A stretch of DNA of 64,000 nt from Bog-473 sp963726135 (lineage in GTDB: Bacteria > Actinomycetota > Acidimicrobiia > Acidimicrobiales > RAAP-2): positions 992,001 through 1,056,000 of the forward strand of contig CAVSBE010000008.1 in the NCBI GenBank assembly GCA_963726135.1. The letters run 5' to 3'. Both the position numbers and the translations under genes were made by a program. Shown here in pieces: positions 44,997-52,821 of the stretch. The stretch's first letter is position 1. Every line of letters starts with the position of its first letter. The notes beneath the pieces are model-generated. The model worked only from the letters and a program-made list of their open reading frames with translations. It was not told the origin of the DNA and did not search any database.

Positions 44997-46833
44997 GTGG
45001 TGACGCGCACCGCCGGGGAGCCGCTGCGGATCGCCTCCCTCGCCAAGCAGGTCCCCGTGGCGGCGTCGTTCCGCCTCGAGGAGGGGCGGCTCGTGCGCCG
45101 GGGTGTGGACGTCGAGATGAACGCGTACTGCCGCCGCGCCGTGGCCGAGGGGGTCACGCTGGCCCGGGCCACCGGGGGGACGTGCACCGTCATCACCCTC
45201 GGGCCCCCCGGTGCCGAGGACGTCCTGCGCGAGGCCGTCGCCTGGGGCGCGACCGCGGGACTGCATGTCTGTGACACCGCCTTCGCCGGCTCCGACACGC
45301 TGGCCACGGCGCGGGCCCTGGCGGCCGCGCTGCGAGCCGCGGGGCCCTTCGATCTCGTCCTGCTCGGCCGCAACTCCATTGACGGCGAGACCGGGCAGGT
45401 GGGGCCCGAGGTGGCGGCGCTCCTCGACCTCCCGTTCGCGAGCGGGGTGCGCGTGCTCGAGGACGACGGCTCCCGCCTGCGCCTCGAGCTCGAGCACGAC
45501 GACGGCATGGAGGAGGTCGAGATCACACTGCCCGCCGTGCTCTCGGTGGCCGAGCGCCTGTGCGAACCGTGCAAGGTGGATCCCCAAGGTCGTGCCGCCG
45601 TCCCGGCCTCGCTGATCACCCGGGTCACCGCCGGCCAGCTGGGCGACGGGCCGTGGGGCCAGGCGGGCAGCCCGACCGTCGTCGGCGAGACGCGCCCCAT
45701 GGAGCACGAGCGCTCGATGCTCGTGCTGGAGGGCCCCGTCGAGGAGCAGGTGCGCGCCGCGGTGCGCGAGCTCGCACGCCGCGGCGCGCTGAACGCGGGA
45801 CCGGTGCCGGTGCCGGTGCCGGTGCCGCCGGTCCGGGGCCGGGACGGCACACCCGATCCGACGTCCCGGGTGATCGCCGTGCTCGTCGAGCCCGGCCGTG
45901 CGGAGGTGGCGGGCGAGCTGCTCGGCGCCGCGGGCCGCCTGGGCCGCGCCGTCGGTGCCGCCGTCCACGCGCTGTCCCCCGGCGACGTCACGCCGGCCTC
46001 CCTGGGAGCGGCGGGCGCCGATCTCGTCGTCGTGCTCGACGGGTCGCCCGTTGCCGAGGACGTGGCCGATGCGGTGGCCGACTACGTGCGCGCCGTGGCG
46101 CCCTGGGCCGTGCTCGCGCCCAGCACGGCCTTCGGCCGCGAGGTGGCGGGCCGCGCCGCGGCCACGACGGGATCGGGGCTCGTGGGTGACGCGATCGCCC
46201 TCTCGGCACAGGTGGCGGCGCACGGCACTGCACTGGTGGCGGCCAAGCCGGCCTTCGCCGGCGCCCTGGTGGCCGACATCACCTGCACCAGCGCCACCCA
46301 GATGGCCACGGTCCGGCCCGGCGTGCTGCCGGCGCCGGCGCTCGAGCACCGCGAGGCTCGCGTGGAGACGCGCCGGGTCGGGACGCGGGGCCGAGTCCGG
46401 GTGCTGTCCGCGCACCGTGACGACGACATCGAGACGCTGGCCCGGGCCCAGGTGGTGATCGGCGTGGGGACCGGGGTGACCCCGGACGAATACGAGCAGT
46501 TGAGCCCGCTCGCCGCCGTGCTGGGGGCCGAGCTCGCCGCGACCAGGAAGGTCACCGACCGGGGGTGGGCACCGCGCTCGCGCCAGGTCGGCATCACGGG
46601 CCGGTCCATCGCCCCCCGCTTGTACGTCGCGCTCGGGGCTGAGCGGGAAGTTCAACCACATGGTCGGCGTGCGCGCCGCGGGGACAATCCTGGCCGTCAA
46701 CTCCGATCCGGGCGCGCCGGTCTTCGCGCACTGCGACGTCGGCATCGTCGGCGACTGGCACGAGGTCGTGCCCCTCCTGCAGGTGGCGCTGCGCAACCGC
46801 GACGCCGAGCGCGACGCGACGGCGGTCGGCTGA
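44997..46833 (+). CDS. Single-chain electron-transfer flavoprotein (EtfB-EtfA fusion), one-base insertion
   Basis: Residues 1-260 resemble EtfB (LRIASLAKQVPVAASFRLEE, MNAYCRRAVAEGVTLARATG, LLGRNSIDGETGQVGPEVAA, LPAVLSVAERLCEPCK). After a PVPVPVPVPP linker (about 270-280) comes an EtfA half (VIAVLVEPGRAEVAGELLGA, STAFGREVAGRAAATTGSGL, ADITCTSATQMATVRPG) with the FAD domain. A fourth G near 46640 shifts the frame; the other frame reads LSGKFNHMVGVRAAGTILAV and NSDPGAPVFAHCDVGIVGDW to TGA 46833. It would carry electrons from acyl-CoA dehydrogenases. Start GTG 44997 or 45000. Confidence 0.85.
45801..45824 (+). repeat. Four CCGGTG tandem repeats in the ETF linker
   Basis: A 6-bp unit repeated four times encodes the PV-rich hinge between the EtfB-like and EtfA-like halves. 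Confidence 0.85.
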
Positions 46834-46867
46834 GAGTCGCGACCCGGCGCTGTCGGTGCTCCCGGCG

Positions 46868-48970
46868 CTACCCGGCGCGAACCGATGGGACGATGCTGAG
46901 TTCCGGCGGCGCGTTGAGACTGGCCGCGAGCATCTTTGCGAACCCCGTGGCCGAGGCCGGCCGCGCGAAGTAGTAGCCCTGAGCGGAATCGCAGCCGAGG
47001 TTCTTGAGCTCTTCGAACTGGGCCTGCGTCTCGACCCCTTCGACCACCGTCGTCGAGCCGATGGCCCCCGAGAGCGCGACGACGGCGGAGACGATGGCCG
47101 ACTTCACCGGGTCCCGGTCGATGTCGCGCACGAAGCTCTGGTCGATCTTCACGACGTCGATGGGGAAGCGGGCTAGGTACCCGAGGGACGAGTGCCCCGT
47201 CCCGAAGTCGTCGATGGCCACACGGACGCCGAGGGTATGGAGGTTGGTCAAGATGGACGAGGTCAGATCGACATCCTCCATGGCAAGGCCCTCGGTGATC
47301 TCGAGGCAGAGCTGCGAGGGGTCGATGGCCGTGGCGCGCAACACACGTTCCACGTCGTCGACCAGGGCGGCCTGTTGGAATTGGCGGGCGGACAGGTTCA
47401 CGCCGATCTGGAGCGCCACGCCGAACTCCTCGTGCCACGACTTCGCCTGACGGCAGGCCTCCTCGAGCACCATCCGCCCGATGGGGAGGATGGTGCCGTT
47501 CTCCTCGGCCACCTTGATGAACTGGGCCGGCATGAGGATCCCGTGGTCCGGGTGGTTCCATCGCACCAATGCCTCGGCGCCGACGATCCGCCGGTCGTCG
47601 AGCGCGACGAGCGGCTGGTAGTGGATCTCCACCTCGCCGCGCTCGGTGATGTGGTGCAGCGCGGTGTCGAGATCGAGCCACCCGGGCGCTCGGGCGCCGA
47701 TCCGGTCGGCGTCGGTCATGGCGAACTGGCCCCCGCGGCCTCGCTCCTTGACGCGGTACATGGCCACGTCGGCATCGCGCAGCAGGTCGTCGCGGGACTT
47801 GCCGTGCTCGCTCAGCGCGACCCCGATGCTCATGGTGGCGACCACCTTGTGGCCGGCGCTGAGGGTGATCGGGTCACCGAGGGTGTTCAGGACCGCGTTC
47901 GCCACCTGGCTGGCGTCGTCGGCCGAGGTTATTCCCTCGAGCAGGATGACGAACTCGTCGCCGCCGAAGCGCGACAGCGTGTCGCCGGCCCGGACCGCAC
48001 GGCGCAGGCGGTCCCCGATCACCCGCAACAGCTCGTCCCCCACCTGGTGGCCGAGGTTGTCGTTCACGACCTTGAAGCGGTCGATGTCGCAGAACAGCAC
48101 CGCCACCTGGCTCCCTGTCCGGTCGGCCTGGAGCAGCGCGTGGTCGAGGTGGTTCAGGAAGAGCCGGCGGTTGGCCAGGCCCGTCAAGGCGTCCTGGAAC
48201 GCGTGCCGGGCCAGTTGCTCCTCGAACGCCTGGCGCTCCGACGTGTCGCGGAACACGATGACGGCTCCCGTCGGGGAAGCGCCGCCACCGACCGGCGACG
48301 CGGTCATGGTCACCGGGAAGGGCGAACCGTCGAGCCGCTTGAAGCGGGTGTCGTAGCTGGTGACGTTGCGCCGCAGGCCGATGGCGCGCAGGGCGGGCTC
48401 GAGGAGGAAGTCCGGGGTCTCGCTGGCCGGAAGCAGCGCACCTTCGTCGATGCCGACGCCACGGCGGTGCCAGCCCAGCATGCCGGCGCCCGCAGGGTTC
48501 ATGAAGGTGATCTCGCCCGACTCGCTGATGGCGCACACGCCCTCACCGAGGCTGCTCGTGATCACCTCCAGCTTCTCCTTCTCCTGCTGGACCTTGCCGT
48601 AGAGGCCCGCATTGGCCAGGGCGATCGCGCCGACAGCGGCCAGCGCCCCGAGCCGCGTCCGGTCGTCGTCGTCGAAGGCATCGGTCCGGTCCCGGCCGGA
48701 CACCGCGAGCCAGAACGTCTCGCCGGCCACCTCCATCGGGGCCGCGAGGCCCTCCCCGGCGGGCTGCTCGGTCGTCAACGTGGCCCGCGGTGAGCGGAGC
48801 AACGACCCCGCCGCGGCCAGGACGGCGGCCCTGGTCTCGTCGGTCCCCACCGAGTGGTCGGCATGAGGGCCGGCCTCGAGTCCGGCCCCGATCAGACCAC
48901 GCGGCCCTGCCGTGTCGTGTCCGGCCTCGAACGGCCCGTTTCCGAGGTCGGCGCGACCCAGAATCCCCAT
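46868..48970 (-). CDS. GAF-PAS-GGDEF-EAL cyclic-di-GMP turnover protein
   Basis: In 700 residues, a GAF-like segment (1-115), a PAS domain (SLGEGVCAISESGEITFMNP, 125-245), a GGDEF domain (250-415) with an intact GGDEF and an RxxD inhibition site five residues before it (RAGDTLSRFGGDEFVILLEG), and an EAL domain (430-690) with VGAEALVRWNHP, DDFGTGHSSLGYLARFPID, VVKIDQSFV and VVEGVET. Both catalytic signatures look intact, so it may make and degrade c-di-GMP. ATG 48970 follows GGAGGGGAAAC, a good ribosome-binding site. Confidence 0.9.
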   Translation of the reverse strand: MGILGRADLGNGPFEAGHDTAGPRGLIGAGLEAGPHADHSVGTDETRAAVLAAAGSLLRSPRATLTTEQPAGEGLAAPMEVAGETFWLAVSGRDRTDAFDDDDRTRLGALAAVGAIALANAGLYGKVQQEKEKLEVITSSLGEGVCAISESGEITFMNPAGAGMLGWHRRGVGIDEGALLPASETPDFLLEPALRAIGLRRNVTSYDTRFKRLDGSPFPVTMTASPVGGGASPTGAVIVFRDTSERQAFEEQLARHAFQDALTGLANRRLFLNHLDHALLQADRTGSQVAVLFCDIDRFKVVNDNLGHQVGDELLRVIGDRLRRAVRAGDTLSRFGGDEFVILLEGITSADDASQVANAVLNTLGDPITLSAGHKVVATMSIGVALSEHGKSRDDLLRDADVAMYRVKERGRGGQFAMTDADRIGARAPGWLDLDTALHHITERGEVEIHYQPLVALDDRRIVGAEALVRWNHPDHGILMPAQFIKVAEENGTILPIGRMVLEEACRQAKSWHEEFGVALQIGVNLSARQFQQAALVDDVERVLRATAIDPSQLCLEITEGLAMEDVDLTSSILTNLHTLGVRVAIDDFGTGHSSLGYLARFPIDVVKIDQSFVRDIDRDPVKSAIVSAVVALSGAIGSTTVVEGVETQAQFEELKNLGCDSAQGYYFARPASATGFAKMLAASLNAPPELSIVPSVRAG

Positions 48971-49175
48971 GTTTCCCCTCCCGCGGATCCCCCGACGTCC
49001 TCTCTTGGAAGGTAACACCGCCATAATGGGACATTGCCCTTTCTCACCGGGTTTGACCGGGATTTGTGAGCCTTGGTCGCCATCCGGTTGCAGAGGGGGC
49101 GCCGCTCGACCCGGACTCTCTGCGCAGCGGCGGCTTCCGGAGGGTGTCGCGGCGCTGCCGCGTCTCCGTGCGGGC

Positions 49176-49808
49176 TCACCCTCCGGTTTCGGTCCGCTCC
49201 GTGTCGCCCTGACTGCGATACTCCCGTAGCCGGTGCCAGAAGACCACCACGACAGCAACGACCGCCACCGCGGCGATGATATAGCCGGCAAAGCTGAACA
49301 CCTTCAGCACGTGGTTGTAGGTGCTCCCGAGGCTGTAGCCCAGCGAGCAGAGGGCCGTGCACCAGATGGCGCACGCGATGACGGTGTAGACGAGGAACTT
49401 GCCGATCGCCATCTCTCCCAGGCCGGCCGCGAAGGACACGAAGGACCGCAGCAGGGGGATGAAACGCCCGAAGAAGACGACGGGCTCTCCCCGCCGCGCG
49501 AACCAGGCTTCAGCCCGGTCGAGGTCCTTGTGCGTCAGGAGCACGTACTTCCCGACCTTGTCGACCAGCGTTCTCCCCCCGTAGCGCCCTATGCCGTAGC
49601 CGGCAGCCGAACCGAGGACCTCACCCAGCGTCGCCAAGATGATGACCAGGGCGAGGGACAGCGGCTTCCCCTCGTTGGGGATCTTCCCGCTGGCGAGGGC
49701 GCCACCGAAGATGAGCGCGATCTCGGCCCCCACAGGCAGTCCCATGGCCGAGATGAAACTCAGCCCGAACACGGCGCCGTAGCCTGCCGATTTGAGAAAT
49801 TCCTCCAC
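49176..49808 (-). CDS. DedA-family membrane protein
   Basis: The 210-residue protein has the DedA signature VVFFGRFIPLLRSFVSFAAG near residue 110 and LGSAAGYGIGRYGG with two re-entrant and three or four membrane helices. DedA proteins flip undecaprenyl phosphate or phosphatidylethanolamine and maintain the proton motive force. The start is GTG 49808. The 205 bp between it and the GGDEF-EAL gene contain no ORF. Confidence 0.9.
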   Translation of the reverse strand: MEEFLKSAGYGAVFGLSFISAMGLPVGAEIALIFGGALASGKIPNEGKPLSLALVIILATLGEVLGSAAGYGIGRYGGRTLVDKVGKYVLLTHKDLDRAEAWFARRGEPVVFFGRFIPLLRSFVSFAAGLGEMAIGKFLVYTVIACAIWCTALCSLGYSLGSTYNHVLKVFSFAGYIIAAVAVVAVVVVFWHRLREYRSQGDTERTETGG

Positions 49809-49899
49809 GTCCTACCTTGCTTCCGCCGGCGCCACGGCCGTCATCTTTGGCGAGTTGGGACTGCGATGCAATTCACAGTGGAGCGGGCGGCGGCGGTCG

Positions 49900-50304
49900 C
49901 TACCTCGACGTCCCCCCCGACGTCACCACCGGTTGGGTCGTGGTCGTCGTGGGCGGGAGGGTCGTGGTCGTCGTGGGCGGGAGGGTCGTGGTCGGCGTGC
50001 CGGTCGTGGGCGTCGTGGTCGGCGAAGAAGCCGCCGGGCTGGTCGTCGTGGGCGCGGTCGGCGAAGAAGCCGCCGGGCTGGTCGTCGTGGGCGCGGTCGG
50101 CGGCGGCATGGACGTGGCCGCCACCGGCGACGGCATCGGACTGTTCGGGCTGGCCGATGATCCCGGGTGGTCCTTGGCCACGACGACGCCGATGCACGCG
50201 GTCACACCACCCGCGAGGACGATCGTCGTCGTGGTCATCCGCCGAACACGTGCGTGAGCCCGTTCCCGGGCCAACGGCGAGGAGCGGTCCCGCTCGCGCC
50301 TCAC
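49900..50304 (-). CDS. Membrane-tethered Thr/Pro-rich tail protein ending VVTSGGTSR
   Basis: The 134-residue protein begins with a basic cytosolic segment (VRRERDRSSPLARERAHARV), one membrane helix (MTTTTIVLAGGVTACIGVVV) and a roughly 80-residue Thr/Pro/Ala/Ser tail with repeats (APTTTSPAASSPT twice, LPPTTTTT twice) that would project outside, ending QPVVTSGGTSR. Its plan matches the protein at 52.47 kb: basic N-terminus, helix, low-complexity tail, final VTSG. GTG 50304 includes the basic segment; ATG 50238 is an alternative. It is divergent from the two-component system. It might be an ApbE flavinylation target. Confidence 0.6.
   Translation of the reverse strand: MRRERDRSSPLARERAHARVRRMTTTTIVLAGGVTACIGVVVAKDHPGSSASPNSPMPSPVAATSMPPPTAPTTTSPAASSPTAPTTTSPAASSPTTTPTTGTPTTTLPPTTTTTLPPTTTTTQPVVTSGGTSR
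49937..50095. repeat. Tandem repeats coding the tail: 24 bp x2 and 39 bp x2
   Basis: GTCGTGGTCGTCGTGGGCGG-type 24-bp units lie at 49937-49960 and 49961-49984, and perfect 39-bp units at 50018-50056 and 50057-50095. All are multiples of three, so tail length can change without loss of frame. Confidence 0.9.
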
Positions 50305-50437
50305 CGTGAGTGAGGGCGGGTGCGTTCCAGCGCCCGCGCCTGGTCGATGACGTGGTCCACGGCTGCAGAGGACCATACGAGGGGAACCTGAAGAATTGAT
50401 GACGGCGAGCCGGGCGCCACCTGGCAAGCGCGCCACC

Positions 50438-50461
50438 TAGCCTGACTCGCATGTCACACGT
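50438..50461 (+). promoter_or_regulatory. Promoter element of the two-component system, shared with 52.46 kb
   Basis: TAGCCTGACTCGCATGTCAC (ending ACGT) has 21 of 24 bases in common with 52455-52478. TAGCCT is a TANNNT -10 and stands 7 nt before an ATG (50451), so the message would be leaderless and start with a short reading frame. Confidence 0.55.
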
Positions 50462-50480
50462 CGGTTCGCCGACTCGATGA
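50451..50480 (+). CDS. Nine-codon leader peptide overlapping the response regulator start
   Basis: ATG 50451 opens MSHVGSPTR, whose TGA (50478-50480) overlaps the ATG of the response regulator (50477-50479). With TAGCCT 7 nt upstream the ribosome would load on this leaderless ATG and re-initiate on the regulator. The peptide resembles the first residues of the 52.47-kb protein (MAHVRRASP). Confidence 0.45.
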   Translation: MSHVGSPTR

Positions 50481-51146
50481 GGGTCCTCGTCGCCGAAGAC
50501 GATGCCGGGCTGCGGTCGGTGCTCGAACGCGGGTTGAGAGAGAAGGGATACGTCGTCGATGCAGTGCCGGACGGAGCCGCGGCGCTTCTGCACCTTCGGA
50601 CGTACGACTACGACGTCGCCGTCTTGGATTGGCGCATGCCCGAGAGAACCGGGCTCGAGGTGGTTGCCGAAGCAAGGCGGAACGGTGACCGGACTCCGAT
50701 CCTCATGCTGACGGCACGCGACGCGGCGTCCGACAGGGTGGCGGGCCTCAACGGTGGTGCGGATGACTACCTGGTGAAGCCGTTCGACTTCTCCGAGCTC
50801 ATCGCGCGCGATTCACGCCTTGCAGCGTCGACCAGCGCTTGTGATGGACCCTGTGCTGGAGTGCGGCGACCTGCGGTTCGACCCGGCGACGCGGGAGGTG
50901 ACCGTGGCGGGTGAACCTATCGCGCTGACCGCGACGGAGACCGCGCTGGTCGAGCTTCTGGTGCGGCGGTCTCCCGCTGTCGTGACACGCCGCATGATCG
51001 CCACCCAGGTCTGGGACGACGAGGCAGATGCAGTTGGGTCCAACACCATCGACGTCCATGTCGGCCGCGTGCGCGCCAAGCTGGGCGGCAGCCAGGCCCG
51101 CATCGAGACAGTGCGGGGCACCGGCTACCGCATGGTCGAAGTGTGA
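50477..51146 (+). CDS. OmpR/PhoB-type response regulator, one-base insertion
   Basis: The receiver domain has MRVLVAEDDAGLRSVLERGL, phospho-acceptor Asp in YDVAVLDWRMPERTGLEV, Thr in LMLTARDAASDRVAG and Lys in YLVKPFDFSEL. A G inserted near 50811 (CGC-G-ATT) breaks the frame; the other frame reads IHALQRRPALVMDPVLECGD, then the winged helix with TATETALVELLVRRSPAVVT and GRVRAKLGGSQARIETVRGT. Span 670 nt, three times 223 plus one. It probably controls the adjoining redox/DPA operon. Confidence 0.88.
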
Positions 51147-52417
51147 AGATCAGCCGCGACCATCGCCGCCACGCGGTGCGGGTGGCCGCCGTGGCCACGC
51201 TGATCGTGATGGCGGCGTACGTCGTGGCGGCGGTCGTTCTCAACCTGATCGTCACCGACCACCTGGTCCACACGGCCGATACGCGCCTGTCCGACCGCCT
51301 CAAGGATGCCCAGAACCGGACCCTCACCCTCCCCGGATCCACCTCGCACGCGGAGCATCAAGACGTGGACGACGCGCCGATCTTCCTCTGGTCGGTGGCG
51401 CAGGGCGGTATCGTGACGGCGCTCACCCCGTCGGCGCCGGCCCTCCCCGTACGGCACTGGGGCGCGGCTCCCCTCACGCTGAACGTCGGAACGTCGACCT
51501 TCCGGTTCGACACCATGCCGGCTGCAGACACCGTGCTCGTCGCGGGACAGAGCATCGCCGGGACATCGAACGTCCGGTCGACGTTGCTCGTGGCGGAGCT
51601 CGTGTTCGGAGCCATCCTGGCTGTCGCCACGTTCGGGGGGGCAACCGTCGTCGGGCTCCGCGCCTCGGCGCCGTCTGAACTGGTGCGCCGCCGACAAGCC
51701 GAGTTCACCGCCGACGCATCGCACGAGCTGCGCACGCCGATCTCGGTGATCGAGGCCGAGGTGGAGGTGGCTCTCGATCGACCTCGTGATCCCGCCGCCT
51801 ACCGGGAAGTGCTCGAACGGGTGAGCCGGGAGAGCACACGGCTGCGCGGGATCGTCGAGGACCTGCTCTGGCTGGCGCGGAACGACAACCAGGCCGTCCA
51901 GGACGACGTCGACGACGTCGTCGATGTTGCCGACGTCGTCGAGGCCTGCGTCCAGCGGTTCGGCGCACCCGCAGCCACCCATGGTGTGGCCCTCTCCGCG
52001 CAGCGGGTGGGCGGAGGCCCTTTCAGCGTGCAGGCGAAGGCCGATCTGATCGACCGGCTGGCCGGCGTCCTGATCGACAATGCGTGCAAGTTCGCCGGAG
52101 ACAGAGGCCGGGTCGAGGTGAGTGTCCGCAGCTCCGGCGGCCGGGTGGAGCTCCGCGTCGACGACTCGGGTCCCGGGATCCCCGAGGATCAGCGGGATGC
52201 GGTGTTCGACCGCTTCCACCGGGCCACGGATGCGGTGGCGGGAACGGGTCTCGGGCTGGCCATCGCCGACTCCGTGGTGCGGTCCACCCAGGGCACCTGG
52301 GAGGTCGAAGTCTCAGAGCTCGGCGGTGCCCGGATGGGTGTCTCGTGGCGGAGGGCGCTCGTACGCCGGGGCAGGCCCAGCCCGAGCGGCGAGACTCTTA
52401 GGGAATCCTTAGCCTGA
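51143..52417 (+). CDS. Two-component sensor histidine kinase
   Basis: The 424-residue protein has a first helix (VAAVATLIVMAAYVVAAVVL), an extracytoplasmic domain of about 100 residues, a second helix (LLVAELVFGAILAVATFGG), the H-box FTADASHELRTPISVIEAEV, N-box VLIDNACKFAG, G1 DDSGPGIPEDQ and G2 GTGLGLAIADSV. There is no HAMP or only a short one. GTG 51143 overlaps the regulator TGA. The outer domain could sense envelope or redox state. Confidence 0.92.
   Translation: MKISRDHRRHAVRVAAVATLIVMAAYVVAAVVLNLIVTDHLVHTADTRLSDRLKDAQNRTLTLPGSTSHAEHQDVDDAPIFLWSVAQGGIVTALTPSAPALPVRHWGAAPLTLNVGTSTFRFDTMPAADTVLVAGQSIAGTSNVRSTLLVAELVFGAILAVATFGGATVVGLRASAPSELVRRRQAEFTADASHELRTPISVIEAEVEVALDRPRDPAAYREVLERVSRESTRLRGIVEDLLWLARNDNQAVQDDVDDVVDVADVVEACVQRFGAPAATHGVALSAQRVGGGPFSVQAKADLIDRLAGVLIDNACKFAGDRGRVEVSVRSSGGRVELRVDDSGPGIPEDQRDAVFDRFHRATDAVAGTGLGLAIADSVVRSTQGTWEVEVSELGGARMGVSWRRALVRRGRPSPSGETLRESLA
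52397..52412 (+). promoter_or_regulatory. CTTAG direct repeat, likely response-regulator site
   Basis: CTTAGGGAATCCTTAG contains two CTTAG half-sites exactly 11 bp apart, the spacing on which OmpR/PhoB dimers bind. It lies about 55-70 bp upstream of the predicted transcription start of the redox operon, inside the end of the kinase gene. Confidence 0.5.
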
Positions 52418-52445
52418 CGGGCGCCTGCTTCATGTAGGCGTCAGG
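52413..52445 (+). terminator. Hairpin between kinase and redox operon
   Basis: CCTGA...CGCCT pairs with AGGCG...TCAGG around a 9-nt loop, with a 4-nt bulge. It includes the kinase stop codon, has no T-tract, and may attenuate read-through from the two-component transcript. Confidence 0.4.
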
Positions 52446-52454
52446 GTGCACCCG

Positions 52455-52478
52455 TAGCCTGTCTTGCATGGCACACGT
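52455..52478 (+). promoter_or_regulatory. Leaderless promoter of the redox/DPA operon
   Basis: TAGCCTGTCTTGCATGGCAC (ending ACGT) has TAGCCT 7 nt before ATG 52468. It repeats the element at 50438-50461 with three mismatches in 24, so both transcripts probably start at their first codon under common control. Confidence 0.55.
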
Positions 52479-52821
52479 GCGAAGGGCCAGCCCAGCTCAG
52501 CGCCGACATGCGGCAGCGATGCGCCGTGACGGTGCCCTCACTCGCCTGTCGAGCATCACGGCGGCGATCGGGGTGGGCACGATCGCTGCCGTCGGCATCC
52601 TGGGCGTCTATGTCGCAAGGGCGCTGCCCGGGCACCACGCGGCGACGACGACCAGCACTCCCTCTGGCCCCACGGGTCAGGTGTCGGGCAACAGCGGGAG
52701 CGGCATCAACAGCGGCAACAGCGGCAACAGCGGCAACAGCGGGCAGGGTGCGATCAACCCGCCGTCGACACCCACGCAGAGCGCACCTGCCCCGGCACCG
52801 GTGACCAGCGGATCGAGTTGA
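52468..52821 (+). CDS. Membrane-tethered low-complexity tail protein ending VTSGSS
   Basis: The 117-residue protein has a basic N-terminus (MAHVRRASPAQRRHAAAMRR), one membrane helix (SITAAIGVGTIAAVGILGVY), then a Gly/Ser/Asn/Pro tail with four NSG repeats and the C-terminus PAPVTSGSS. It is first in the coupled operon and its TGA overlaps the apbE ATG. The build copies the divergent protein at 49.9-50.3 kb. A flexible outward tail with a terminal S/T-G motif beside a flavinyltransferase suggests a tethered flavin carrier; that is a hypothesis, since the known ApbE site is SGAT-like. Confidence 0.75.
   Translation: MAHVRRASPAQRRHAAAMRRDGALTRLSSITAAIGVGTIAAVGILGVYVARALPGHHAATTTSTPSGPTGQVSGNSGSGINSGNSGNSGNSGQGAINPPSTPTQSAPAPAPVTSGSS
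52708..52743 (+). repeat. Four 9-bp repeats encoding NSG
   Basis: AACAGCGGC is repeated three times, then AACAGCGGG, in frame within the tail. Confidence 0.9.

Noticed and set aside
49937..50095. Regular repeats that could suggest a CRISPR array
   Set aside because: The repeats are directly adjacent, in multiples of three, and code for Thr/Pro-rich protein; there are no unique spacers and no cas genes.
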